A stretch of 64,000 nucleotides of DNA, from positions 4,898,001 to 4,962,000 of the forward strand of contig NZ_LT629740.1 of assembly GCF_900105165.1 (NCBI RefSeq), in the 5' to 3' direction. This stretch comes from Mucilaginibacter mallensis (GTDB lineage: Bacteria > Bacteroidota > Bacteroidia > Sphingobacteriales > Sphingobacteriaceae). Shown piece by piece: positions 9,032 to 16,887 of the stretch; the first letter of the stretch is position 1; every line of letters starts with the position of its first letter. Under the pieces are notes generated by a model. The model saw nothing but the letters and a program-made list of their open reading frames with translations, was not told where the DNA came from and searched no databases. A program made the translations under genes and the position numbers.

Positions 9032-9343
9032 ATGCAGTTTATTTAGATGTTAAAGCAATTAATCACGATAAATGCATTTCTGTTGCGACCAAAATGCATT
9101 TACATAACAATAGTACTCAATTATATAATATATATCAATATTTCGAGGCTATTTTTTTGTTATTTTTAGTAATTTTTATGATTTTAACAATATTTTAATT
9201 GTTTTATAATTAATTTTTATCAAAATTTCATGATGCAAATCATTTTATAAGACTTAAATTTGATAAAATGAATACAATAATTGATTTCGAACAAAATCAG
9301 CAAAGCCTAAACCGCTTTTTAATGAAAAATAACTGATAAAATA
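9032..9343. promoter_or_regulatory. Divergent nirB / cobA promoter region
   Basis: This 312-bp AT-rich gap lies between the two divergent genes. It contains an FNR-like palindrome at 9230-9243, set inside a larger inverted repeat (atcaaaattt at 9219-9228, aaatttgat at 9256-9264). A central regulator site here could coordinate nitrite reductase with siroheme supply. No other gene or RNA is apparent. Confidence 0.6.
9230..9243. promoter_or_regulatory. FNR-box-like palindrome
   Basis: The sequence ATGAT-GCAA-ATCAT is a perfect 5-4-5 palindrome and matches the E. coli FNR consensus TTGAT-N4-ATCAA at eight of ten fixed positions. It lies about 200 bp from the nirB start and 100 bp from the cobA start. 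The Crp/Fnr regulator at 5453 is the obvious candidate to bind it. The match is seen; binding is inferred. Confidence 0.45.
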
Positions 9344-10090
9344 ATGGAGAACAGCAAAATATTTCCTGAATTATTTGTTTTAGGCGCCGGCCCGGGCGAT
9401 CCTGAGCTGATTACGATGAAAGGACACCGGGTTTTGAAGGAAGCTGATGTTATATTATATGATAATTTAGCCAATAAAGAACTTCTGGCCCTTGCAAGGG
9501 CTAATTGCGAGACGATATATGTTGGCAAACAGCCTTATGGCAGTTACACTCCACAGGAAACCATTCACGAAATGATAAAACATTTTGCATTTACAAAAGG
9601 CAAAGTGGTAAGGTTAAAAGGCGGCGATCCGTTTATTTTCGGCAGAGGGTTTGAAGAGATTATTTATGCAAGGGAACATGGTATTAAAACTCACTTTATA
9701 CCGGGCATAACCAGCATGCAGGCATCAGGTTTTGAAGATATCCCCTTAACCCATCGTGCAGTAAGTGAAGGGATATGGATGATAACCGGCACAAAAAAGG
9801 ATGGCACACTTTCATCTGACCTAAAACTTGCCATGCAAAGTAATGCCACAGTTGTTATTTACATGGGGATGAAACAACTGGCGGTAATTGCAGCAACCTA
9901 TATAGAACAAGGCAAAGGCACAACACCGGCAGCCATAATTCAGCATGCCTCATTGCCCCAGAAAAAAATAGTTACAGGCTTTGTTGAGAACCTGCCGGAA
10001 ATGGCGGCAGCAGGCAACTTAACCTACCCTGCTCTAATAATTATTGGCGAGGTGGTGAATTTTCATTCAAAAAACACAACAGATTTATGA
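9344..10090 (+). CDS. cobA: Uroporphyrinogen-III C-methyltransferase
   Basis: This cytoplasmic SAM-dependent enzyme methylates uroporphyrinogen III twice to precorrin-2, the first committed step to siroheme. The 248-residue protein is the usual single-domain SUMT length. It has the family signatures GAGPGDPELIT (residues 14-24) and VVRLKGGDPFIFGRG (88-102). There is no fused CysG-type dehydrogenase/chelatase domain, so later siroheme steps must be encoded elsewhere. It is divergent from nirB, whose product needs siroheme, and overlaps the next gene by 4 bp (ATGA), implying translational coupling. A role in siroheme supply for NirB is strongly supported by context. Confidence 0.95.
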   Translation: MENSKIFPELFVLGAGPGDPELITMKGHRVLKEADVILYDNLANKELLALARANCETIYVGKQPYGSYTPQETIHEMIKHFAFTKGKVVRLKGGDPFIFGRGFEEIIYAREHGIKTHFIPGITSMQASGFEDIPLTHRAVSEGIWMITGTKKDGTLSSDLKLAMQSNATVVIYMGMKQLAVIAATYIEQGKGTTPAAIIQHASLPQKKIVTGFVENLPEMAAAGNLTYPALIIIGEVVNFHSKNTTDL

Positions 10091-10440
10091 AAATTCGAAT
10101 TAAAGGTAATTCATTACGTTACCGCCTCACCAAATCAGATATTGAACGCTTTTCAAAAGATGGTTATATTGAAGAAACAATTTATTTTGGAACTCAAAAA
10201 CTAATATATGCGCTACAACGCTATCAGCAGGACGAACTAACAGCTGATTTTAACGATCAGAAAATTATATTATACGTACCTGACTATATGGCTAATGAAT
10301 GGACAATCACAGATCGTGTGGGTTTTGAAAACAGCAATGGCGCGTTATACCTATTAATTGAAAAGGATTTTAAATGCCTCGATAATGTGGGAGAAGATCA
10401 AAGTGATAATTACCCAAATCCATTATTGAGTACCTTATGA
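10087..10440 (+). CDS. Small conserved-looking protein coupled to cobA
   Basis: A 117-residue soluble protein of unknown function. It has no signal peptide, membrane segment or metal motif. The sequence is mostly beta-like and charged (MKIRIKGNSLRYRLTKSDIERF) and ends with a Cys and a SDNYPNPL motif near the C-terminus. Its start overlaps the cobA stop, so the two are almost certainly co-transcribed and translationally coupled. That points to a helper role in siroheme synthesis or nitrite reduction, such as a chaperone or regulator of CobA, but this is inference from position. The IS110 element begins just after its stop, so any further operon genes may have been displaced. Confidence 0.75.
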   Translation: MKIRIKGNSLRYRLTKSDIERFSKDGYIEETIYFGTQKLIYALQRYQQDELTADFNDQKIILYVPDYMANEWTITDRVGFENSNGALYLLIEKDFKCLDNVGEDQSDNYPNPLLSTL

Positions 10441-10512
10441 AAACAGCCTGCCATCAGATTAAAAAGTAAAGCATATATGTAAAAGCTTTGTTTAAAAACA
10501 AACATTAAGCAT

Positions 10513-11571
10513 ATGCAAACACCACAGTTATTCATCGGTATAGACGTTCATAAGAAGAGCTGGTCAGTAAGTATCAGGACTGACCTGTTCGAGCATAAAA
10601 CGTTCAACATGCCTTCAGAACCTGATAAACTTATTACCTATGTTAATCAGCATTTCAAAGATTATCCTGTTGAATGTTGTTACGAAGCGTCTTGTTGTGG
10701 TTTTATTCCTTACCGGAAGTTAGCACAGGCTGGATGGAAAGTCAAAGTTCTCAATCCATCTGATATACCACAAAGTGCAAAGAATAAGGATCAAAAGAAT
10801 GATAAGATGGATTGTCGAAACTTGGCCAAACAACTACAATCAGGGCACCTTACTGGAATACACGTGCCTGATGAGCAGAGAGAACAGCTGAGAAGTTTAT
10901 TCCGACAAAAAAATAATCTGACTAAAGTTATGCGGAAACTTAAGAGTCAAATCAAGGCTGAACTACTATACTACGGCATTAAATTCCCATCACAATTTGA
11001 GAATGCCAACTGGACCAAGGAAATGACAACGTGGATACAGGATCTTGAGTGGAAATATATTACAGGTCATACCAGCTTACAAAGTAAGTTAAGGCACTTG
11101 GCATTTGTCCGTCAGGAATGGCTTACTATAAACAAAGATCTGCGGCAGTATGTTACAGCGTGTTTCAACGATGACTATCAATTATTAATGACCATTCCTG
11201 GTGTGGGACCTGTTATCGCCATTGGTATATTATCAGAGTTAGGGGATATTAGAAGATTTAGCAAGTTCGATCAATTGTCAAGTTACGTAGGCCTGATCCC
11301 CAGCGTCTACAGTACCGGAGAAACCGTACAGATCAGAGGATTAACTTATCGTACTAAAAGCCTGGTGCGAAGTTATCTAATAGAAAGCGCTTGGGTATCT
11401 GTTAGACGAGACCCTACGATGCAGGCATATTACAGAACCCATACTGGAAAACAACCGAACAAGATAATTATTAAAGTAGCACATAAACTTTTGCGTAGGA
11501 TGTGGCATGTGATCAAAACAGAAGACGGTTATAAAACATGCCTTAACGATAGCGCTGCTGAGCCTGGTTAG
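10513..11571 (+). CDS. IS110-family DEDD transposase
   Basis: A 352-residue recombinase of the IS110/IS1111 family. The N-terminal RuvC-like DEDD domain begins FIGIDVHKKSWSVSI, with the first catalytic Asp, and continues with DKMDCRNLAKQL around residue 100. The C-terminal Tnp_20 domain contains TIPGVGPVIAIGILSELGDI and the YVGLIPSVYSTGE stretch, near which the catalytic serine of this family lies. The length is normal and there are no internal stops or frameshifts, so it may be active. Members of this family use a bridge RNA encoded in the element's own non-coding end to choose the target. The non-coding region here lies downstream. Confidence 0.95.
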   Translation: MQTPQLFIGIDVHKKSWSVSIRTDLFEHKTFNMPSEPDKLITYVNQHFKDYPVECCYEASCCGFIPYRKLAQAGWKVKVLNPSDIPQSAKNKDQKNDKMDCRNLAKQLQSGHLTGIHVPDEQREQLRSLFRQKNNLTKVMRKLKSQIKAELLYYGIKFPSQFENANWTKEMTTWIQDLEWKYITGHTSLQSKLRHLAFVRQEWLTINKDLRQYVTACFNDDYQLLMTIPGVGPVIAIGILSELGDIRRFSKFDQLSSYVGLIPSVYSTGETVQIRGLTYRTKSLVRSYLIESAWVSVRRDPTMQAYYRTHTGKQPNKIIIKVAHKLLRRMWHVIKTEDGYKTCLNDSAAEPG

Positions 11572-11573
11572 CA

Positions 11574-11800
11574 TGGCTGATACGTGTTAGTATATGGAAA
11601 ACTCTCCGAGTTTACACACATACTAACACGACAAACAATAACAATAAAGGATTTTCCTCTTTGCTCTCAAAAGAAAAAAGGTGACTGCAATATATACCCG
11701 GCAGTGTTACAAGCAGGCTGTTGCAGACCAAAATATAAAGGTGACTGCAATGTATAGCCTGCGGCTGTAATAGTCTGCAAAGTCAAGTAGGCAGCACCTT
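11574..11800 (+). ncRNA. Candidate IS110 bridge RNA region
   Basis: Directly after the transposase stop is a long nested hairpin: arms cgtgttagtat at 11583-11593 and atactaacacg at 11620-11630, with an inner aaactc/gagttt stem. It is followed by two copies of aaaggtgactgcaat at 11677-11691 and 11737-11751, exactly 60 bp apart, each followed by similar sequence. A hairpin plus two similar loop regions is what a bispecific bridge RNA would show. The first copy contains gcaggctgtt (11713-11722), complementary to aacagcctgc at 10442-10451 in the left flank. This is a hypothesis; no covariation or expression evidence is available. Confidence 0.4.
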
Positions 11801-12455
11801 TTATATAAACCCATAATGAATGCTGGCGGCTCCTTTTTAGGATGATCGCAAATAGGAGGCTGAGAAACCGGGGATGATCTTAAATAAGGCAGTTTTTACT
11901 GCCAGTGATTTTTATTGCCTTTACTGAAGGCTGGCAAAAGAAAAAAAAGTATTTAATCATCAATAAAACATAGAAAATAACCATTTTTACGTATAAAGCT
12001 TTTCATAGGAGGCTATACAGAGCGGACCCCTATGTTTGCTTTTTAGGGACGGGGCCCGACATCTTACCCGACTCGCGCTGTTGGCCGCTTACATGGTGAA
12101 AATGGGATGATGCGCTAATGGGCGATTAACACTAATGTTTCCATTAAAATTGTATAATAATGCAATATTTTGCAGCTTTATATCGTAAGATTTGTAATTA
12201 CTCTGCATCAAAAAATGGTTAGTAATCCGGTGCGTAGCATACGCAACAACCATATAAAGTATTGTAAATCAGCGAATAATTGACCGAATTCGATTCCCCT
12301 ACGGGTTAAAAAGCCGCCTTACTATCGTAGAGGGGCTTTTTGATTTTAATCGATTTCCGGCCTTGGCAAATAATGGAAACAGCGTCCCCAGGCGGATTAT
12401 TTCGTTCTAGCAGTATATAAGACTGGAGTCTTTGGTCATAATTGGATTTTGAGCT
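11801..12455. other. Gene-free region downstream of the IS element
   Basis: About 650 bp contain no plausible coding frame on either strand. The first part includes several G/C-rich patches without clear pairing. A terminator-like hairpin stands at 12308-12341. No tRNA cloverleaf could be built from the stretch around 12285-12310 that resembles a T-loop. This may be non-coding remnant DNA from earlier insertions. Confidence 0.5.
12308..12341. terminator. Terminator-like hairpin
   Basis: The arms aaaaagcc (12308-12315) and ggcttttt (12334-12341) form an 8-bp stem with T/A runs on both sides, so it could act in either direction. It lies about 115 bp beyond the stop of the minus-strand acyl carrier protein gene. 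An overlapping alternative pairing is cccctacg with cgtagagggg. Confidence 0.6.
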
Positions 12456-12749
12456 CTAAGAAGCTATCCGTTCTTCTAAATCGGTACTCATTTCGGGCTC
12501 TTTTGATGTTTTTAAGTTTGTTTGCTTAAATACGTAATTAATCAATGAACCTACCGTTGTAAACTTTTCATACATATCATCCGGGATAGTCATGTCAAAT
12601 TCCTTTTCAATATCAACAATAAGTTCACAAAAATCTAAGGAATCCACATTAAGATCATCATAAAATGAAGCACTGTTTGTTATAGCAGATTCGTCTATAC
12701 CTAATCTATCCTTGATAAATTGGTATATTTTTACATTTATATCATCCAT
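12456..12749 (-). CDS. Acyl carrier protein (orphan)
   Basis: A 97-residue carrier protein. The four-helix ACP fold is clear from MDDINVKIYQFIKDRLGIDE through DDLNVDSLDFCELIVDIEKEFDMTIPDD. S37 in the DSL motif is the serine that takes the phosphopantetheine arm. I chose the start at 12749 because the domain begins there; a longer frame reaches 12830, but the extra 27 residues do not fit the family. The C-terminal 20 residues are a charged tail not usual for the fatty-acid-synthase ACP. No ketosynthase, thioesterase or acyl-ligase gene lies nearby, so it is not the housekeeping acpP by context. Its acyl partner is unknown. Confidence 0.85.
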   Translation of the reverse strand: MDDINVKIYQFIKDRLGIDESAITNSASFYDDLNVDSLDFCELIVDIEKEFDMTIPDDMYEKFTTVGSLINYVFKQTNLKTSKEPEMSTDLEERIAS

Positions 12750-12948
12750 TTTTGAAACTCGACCGGCATAAGACCGATTCATCAAGCAGAGGTAGCCTAA
12801 AGGATGCCAACATTCTATAATTAACCTCAATAAATTATATATATTTGAAAATCAGATAATTATTATAAAAGCAAATAAAATACTTATCGATAAAAATTGG
12901 ATTGCCAATATCAAAATGAAAAGGAAATTTCCAAATTGAAAAAGTTGC

Positions 12949-13176
12949 CTAAAGCAGGTAATGTCCGGCAATAGGGTCGCCCATTAAAATCACGAAAAGA
13001 GATAATACGGATAGAATAATGATGACGGTGTACAAAAACACATCGAATAAGGCCAAATCTGTCTGTAAGGCTCCTAAAAATGCAGGTATATATATATATT
13101 TTCGCATCAGTCCTATGATCATAAAACCGCCAATTATCGGGACAAAACGCCCCGTTAACTTATCCGGATTGCCCAT
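12949..13176 (-). CDS. Small putative membrane protein
   Basis: A possible 75-residue protein with two hydrophobic segments (about residues 12-35 and 44-66), so it would span the inner membrane twice. I do not recognise a family. It is on the same strand as the acyl carrier protein, about 200 bp upstream, and the two could be one unit. A weaker frame exists on the opposite strand. The hydrophobic pattern and the ATG start support it, but a short frame in AT-rich DNA could be spurious. Confidence 0.4.
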   Translation of the reverse strand: MGNPDKLTGRFVPIIGGFMIIGLMRKYIYIPAFLGALQTDLALFDVFLYTVIIILSVLSLFVILMGDPIAGHYLL

Positions 13177-13265
13177 TATTCATACCGATGCCTGGAATAA
13201 TTTCAATAAATTATTAAAACGATATATTTTTTATTTAAATTTGATTATCAGTTATTTAGCCCATA

Positions 13266-13595
13266 TTGGGGTTAGACGATTTTTCTATTTATAAATTAGA
13301 TCTACTTATACAACAGGATGACTGTAGTGCTTTCGATGAAATTCACGAACGTTACAAAGGGGTGCTTTATATTCATGCTTTTCATCGTCTTCGCGACCAG
13401 GAAGAAACTAAGTACCTCATACTGCAACTATTTGCAACGCTTTGGGACAACCACCAAACACTGGAACTGAAATTTCATTTATCGGGCTATATTTTTACTA
13501 CGGTGTTCAACTGGGTGTTCAAATTTATCACCCAAACCGCTCTACCTGATTTAAAGACATTAAAACGTAAAAGTCATGAAAAAAAAATTTACTAA
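13266..13595 (+). pseudogene. Truncated ECF sigma factor (region 2 only)
   Basis: This 109-residue frame reads like the N-terminal half of a Bacteroidota ECF sigma factor. Residues 10-95 (DDCSAFDEIHERYKGVLYIHAFHRLRDQEETKYLILQLFATLWDN) match sigma region 2. Region 4, which recognises the -35 element, is missing, and the frame ends by overlapping the following lipoprotein gene by 20 bp. The frame opens after a TAG at 13257 and its only early start is a TTG, another sign of decay. Intact sigma factors of this type are about 190 residues, like the one at 55130. I read it as the remnant of a regulator for a polysaccharide utilisation locus. A functional short protein cannot be excluded. Confidence 0.65.
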
Positions 13596-15003
13596 AACAA
13601 GGCTTATTGCTATTGCGTCATTATGCTGCATCGCAATGTTCTCCTGTAAAAAGGACAGGAACAACACTAAAGAGCCTTTGATATACATCAATAATACCGA
13701 TACTGCTCATAAAGAATTCAGTATGCAGTTAATTTTTGTAGGGGCACAGGTTTTCGGGAGCACCGGTGTTAAAATGGCAGCTTCACTAACCGGGCCGGCG
13801 CCCGCTGACATACAAGCCAGATTTGTACTGGACACCAATATGGTTTCAACATACAATACAAAAAACAAGACCACATATGTTGCCATACCCGCATCAGCCT
13901 TTACATTAGCTAACGGTGGCCTGTTTACTATAAAAAAAGGCGCTACAGTATCCGACTCCATATCGCTAACCTTAGTAAACCCTAAACAGCTCACAAATCC
14001 CAAGGGGTATCTCATCCCTTTAACCATAAAATCCACCAACGGCCAGGATAACATGATAAGCAGTACCTCCAATACCTTTTTTGCAAAGGTAACAAGTACT
14101 ACTGCTACCCTCCAGCTAAAAACCGACAGCGCGGCAACAGCGGGGGTAACTGATCAAAGCCTTAATATTACACCATCTGGTAACGTACTTCCCAATACGG
14201 CTGTAACATTCGCAGCCTATACAAATGTTAGTTTGCCGGCCAATGTAACACTTAATATTGAGGCAAACGATGGGCTTGTAGCAGCTTATAACAAACAAAA
14301 CAACACATCATTTAGTAGCATGCCCTCAAATTCCTACAGCATAGTAAACGGGGGCGCTGCTACCATAAACGCAGGTACCGCTAAATCCAATAATTTTGAA
14401 GTAGACTTGAATGCGGCTATGTTCTCTACCGATTCTACAAAAACATACCTATTGCCATTAGCCATAAAAGGAGGGGATAATAGCGCAGGTAATTTAATGT
14501 ATATAAGAATTACCCCCGTTGTTACAAATGTAAAACCGGGTAACTTAATACCCGTGGGTACAAACGTTGACAGGTCAAGCTGGGAACCATACGCAACCTC
14601 AACAGGCAGTCATTCTGTCCTTACCAATTTTGAGGCTTATAACGTGCGCGATGGCGATTATACAACCTATTGGGTCGACGATCCTTATGGAGCAGGACTT
14701 CCACAATCTATTACTATTCCAATGGGGGAAACCGATATCCTAAAGGGGCTAACTTATGCCACAGGCAGTTATTTTGGGCAATATGATTTTGCTCCCAGAC
14801 AGATAACCATATTAACAAGTACCGATGGAATAACCTGGAAAAAACAGGGGGTTTACTCAGGGCCTGATTCTCCTGAAACAATAGTAAACGGCATATCATT
14901 TTACACACCGGTTACGGCAAGGTATTTAAGACTGATATGTACCAGCACATATGCCCTGACTGATTCGTGGGTTGGCTTTTCAGAAATAAATGGCGTGAAG
15001 TAG
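13576..15003 (+). CDS. Surface lipoprotein with two DUF1735-like domains and a discoidin-like C-terminus
   Basis: A 475-residue lipoprotein. The signal sequence ends at CIAMFSC24, and KKD follows the cysteine, a common start for Bacteroidota lipoproteins. Two related domains follow (about residues 45-170 and 195-315), each with the pattern of an alanine/threonine-rich strand, a YNxxNxT segment, and a serine/tyrosine-rich strand before NGG, typical of DUF1735 proteins. The last 140 residues, with SSWEPYATST and YDFAPRQITILTSTDGITWK, look like an F5/8-type carbohydrate-binding domain. Such proteins accompany SusC/SusD pairs and bind glycans at the cell surface. Here no SusC/SusD is present; only the truncated sigma factor lies in front. 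Glycan binding is inferred from the domain types. Confidence 0.8.
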   Translation: MKKKFTKTRLIAIASLCCIAMFSCKKDRNNTKEPLIYINNTDTAHKEFSMQLIFVGAQVFGSTGVKMAASLTGPAPADIQARFVLDTNMVSTYNTKNKTTYVAIPASAFTLANGGLFTIKKGATVSDSISLTLVNPKQLTNPKGYLIPLTIKSTNGQDNMISSTSNTFFAKVTSTTATLQLKTDSAATAGVTDQSLNITPSGNVLPNTAVTFAAYTNVSLPANVTLNIEANDGLVAAYNKQNNTSFSSMPSNSYSIVNGGAATINAGTAKSNNFEVDLNAAMFSTDSTKTYLLPLAIKGGDNSAGNLMYIRITPVVTNVKPGNLIPVGTNVDRSSWEPYATSTGSHSVLTNFEAYNVRDGDYTTYWVDDPYGAGLPQSITIPMGETDILKGLTYATGSYFGQYDFAPRQITILTSTDGITWKKQGVYSGPDSPETIVNGISFYTPVTARYLRLICTSTYALTDSWVGFSEINGVK

Positions 15004-15054
15004 ACGATATAAAAATAACAAAGACAAAATCAAGAGTAAATAAAAGGGTTACGA

Positions 15055-15085
15055 AGCCGGTTAACGAAAGTTGACCGGCTTTTTA
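15055..15085 (+). terminator. Intrinsic terminator after the DUF1735 lipoprotein gene
   Basis: Arms agccggt (15055-15061) and accggct (15074-15080) form a 7-bp G/C-rich stem and are followed by a T-rich run. It lies about 50 bp after the lipoprotein stop. Confidence 0.75.
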
Positions 15086-15191
15086 GTTTTAAGTGGCGCA
15101 AATCCCCTCCTGTTTTGTCGTAATTATACCCACAATATCATGTACCGTTTGCAGATATTTGTGATAGAAGGAAATACAATCACCTTTAAAA

Positions 15192-15767
15192 ATGATTTCT
15201 ATGCGAAAACTAAAATTACAGGTACAAATGACCATTGATGGTTTTGTAGCCGGGCCGGATGGCCAGTTGGACTGGATGTGGATACCCGGCGAACGGGATG
15301 AATCCATTTACAAACGCATAATTGAACTGGCCGACAGCTGCGATACCATTTTGCTTGGACGCAATATGACCCGCGAATTCATTGATCACTGGGAAAATGT
15401 GGTCGACAACCAGCCTGACAGCCCGGAACAACCTTTGGCGCAACGAATGGTAAATATGCGCAAAATTGTTTTCAGCCGCACACAAACCGCCATCAGCGGC
15501 AGGAACTTAGAAGTGGAAAACGGAGACCTGGCTACTGCAGTACAGGCACTGAAAGAAGAACCGGGCAAGGATATTATTGTTTATGGCGGTGCCAACTTTG
15601 TAAGTTCGTTGATCAGCCAGAACCTTATTGATGAATATTTTATTTTCAGGAACCCGGTTGCAATCGGGAGCGGACTTTCAATTTTCAAAGAGAAAAAAAT
15701 GCTAAAATTAGATAGTTCAACCGTTTACAAAAATGGAAAACTACTTAATAAATACTTACCTGTATAG
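15192..15767 (+). CDS. Dihydrofolate-reductase-like / RibD C-terminal family reductase
   Basis: A 191-residue cytoplasmic protein of the bacterial bifunctional deaminase-reductase C-terminal family. The N-terminus QVQMTIDGFVAGPDGQLDWMW is the family's first strand and active-site loop. DTILLGRNMTREF and KDIIVYGGANFVSSLI supply the NADPH-binding strands with the GGANF motif. The length is typical for stand-alone members, which are annotated as dihydrofolate-reductase-family proteins but mostly lack a proven substrate. The start may be the later methionine at 15201 (MRKLKL). It stands alone between terminators and is not linked to riboflavin genes. Confidence 0.88.
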   Translation: MISMRKLKLQVQMTIDGFVAGPDGQLDWMWIPGERDESIYKRIIELADSCDTILLGRNMTREFIDHWENVVDNQPDSPEQPLAQRMVNMRKIVFSRTQTAISGRNLEVENGDLATAVQALKEEPGKDIIVYGGANFVSSLISQNLIDEYFIFRNPVAIGSGLSIFKEKKMLKLDSSTVYKNGKLLNKYLPV

Positions 15768-16011
15768 GCCGGGGTCTATTTGCACCGCTCAACGCTATTA
15801 TTACGATTGTACTGAATGCTAAGGGTGAAAATCCGGTCTTTGCCTTACACAAACGGAAGAGAAGCACTTAATCATGGCAATTGGTAAGGGTATTGAAAAT
15901 TCGGCTTATGGTTTATTGTATACTTGAAATGTATAAGAGATCAGTTGAAACGTATAAATCAGGGAGTACCCTTAACCTGACCTTTGCTTTAGAAATTAAA
16001 AATATAAAGCA

Positions 16012-16824
16012 ATGAAAAAGACAGTATTAATCACAGGTGCTTCGTCAGGGTTTGGAAAAGAAGCCGCTAAACTATTTCATACCAATGGCTGGAACGTGAT
16101 CGCCACCATGCGTTCGCCCGAAAAAGAAACAGAACTAGCTACACTTGGCAATATTTTTATCAGCAAACTGGATGTAACTGATAACCTAAGCATACAAAAT
16201 GCGGTAGCAGCCGGCATCGAAAAATTTGGCAAAATTGATGTACTGGTAAACAACGCAGGCTACGGTGCGCTGGGTGCATTGGAAGCCGCTACCGAAGAAC
16301 AGGTTAAACAGCAGTTCGACGTAAATTTCTTTGGGTTGATAGCAGTAACAAAAGCTGTATTGCCAGGTATGCGGCAACAAAAATCAGGCACCATCATCAA
16401 TGTTTCTTCAGTAGGTGGAAGAATTACCTTCCCGTTCTCGTCGCTTTATCATGCAACTAAATTTGCGGTTGAAGGTTTGACAGAATCTATGCAATATGAA
16501 TTAAATCCGCTGGGCATCCATTTAAAAATAGTTGAACCAGGCGGCTATAAAACCGAATTTGCCGGGCGTTCGATGGACCTTTTCGGAACCGAGGGTTTAG
16601 AAGATTATAAACCCTCATTTGATAAATTCATAGCCATATTAGATAATTGGGATATGTCTGAAAATATTGGTGAAGTGGCCGATGCTATTTATGAAGCCGC
16701 AACCGACGGTACTGAAAAATTGCGTTACCCCGTAGGGCATGATGCTGTTCAATTGATAGAAGCCAGGCAACAAATGGATGATGTGGATTTTAAAAAAATG
16801 ATGACTGTCCAAACAGGCATCTAA
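16012..16824 (+). CDS. Short-chain dehydrogenase/reductase
   Basis: A 270-residue NAD(P)-dependent oxidoreductase of the classical SDR family. It has the cofactor motif TGASSGFG (residues 7-14), NNAGYGAL around residue 80, the catalytic serine in NVSSVGG (about 135), and the YxxxK pair in SLYHATKFAVEG (about 150). The C-terminal half carries the usual substrate loop. An AraC-type regulator follows 63 bp downstream, beyond a terminator. Plasmid- and chromosome-borne SDRs with AraC partners are common in soil Bacteroidota; the substrate cannot be told from sequence. Confidence 0.93.
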   Translation: MKKTVLITGASSGFGKEAAKLFHTNGWNVIATMRSPEKETELATLGNIFISKLDVTDNLSIQNAVAAGIEKFGKIDVLVNNAGYGALGALEAATEEQVKQQFDVNFFGLIAVTKAVLPGMRQQKSGTIINVSSVGGRITFPFSSLYHATKFAVEGLTESMQYELNPLGIHLKIVEPGGYKTEFAGRSMDLFGTEGLEDYKPSFDKFIAILDNWDMSENIGEVADAIYEAATDGTEKLRYPVGHDAVQLIEARQQMDDVDFKKMMTVQTGI

Positions 16825-16831
16825 AAAATCC

Positions 16832-16861
16832 GGCTGCCCCAAGCGGGCAGCCAGATTTTTT
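16832..16861 (+). terminator. Intrinsic terminator after the SDR gene
   Basis: Arms ggctgccc (16832-16839) and gggcagcc (16845-16852) form a perfect 8-bp G/C stem with a 5-nt loop, followed by a T run. It separates the SDR from the AraC gene. Confidence 0.88.
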
Positions 16862-16887
16862 ATGGTAACTTTATAATAATTAAAAAC

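Larger units (their letters stand above)
10442..11800 (+). mobile_element. IS110-family insertion sequence (approximate limits)
   Basis: The element consists of an IS110-type transposase gene with only about 70 bp of sequence before it and a structured non-coding tail after it. IS110 elements move as circles and usually lack clear terminal inverted repeats and target duplications, so the ends cannot be fixed from one copy. The layout, short left end and longer right end, is that of the IS1111 subgroup. The left boundary is placed just after the preceding gene's stop, and the right boundary after the 60-bp direct repeats; both are estimates. It inserted downstream of the cobA unit without breaking a recognisable gene. 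Confidence 0.6.

Noticed and set aside
11677..11751. Two direct repeats that could suggest a CRISPR array
   Set aside because: There are only two 15-bp copies, no spacer series and no cas genes; the context is the non-coding end of an IS110 element.
10481..12003. Short inverted repeats aaaagcttt / aaagctttt as IS110 termini
   Set aside because: The motif is itself almost palindromic and AT-rich, so the match at 10481-10489 and 11995-12003 is likely chance; the ends were left approximate.
12285..12312. A stretch resembling a tRNA T-loop (ttcgattcccct)
   Set aside because: No T stem, anticodon arm or acceptor stem can be built around it, so it is not called as a tRNA or an attachment site.
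12750..12830. Extended N-terminus for the acyl carrier protein
   Set aside because: The ACP fold begins at the internal methionine at 12749; the extension has no family match.
13019..13294. Plus-strand frame opposite the small membrane protein
   Set aside because: It has no recognisable domain and a composition unlike its neighbours; the minus-strand frame has a clearer hydrophobic pattern.
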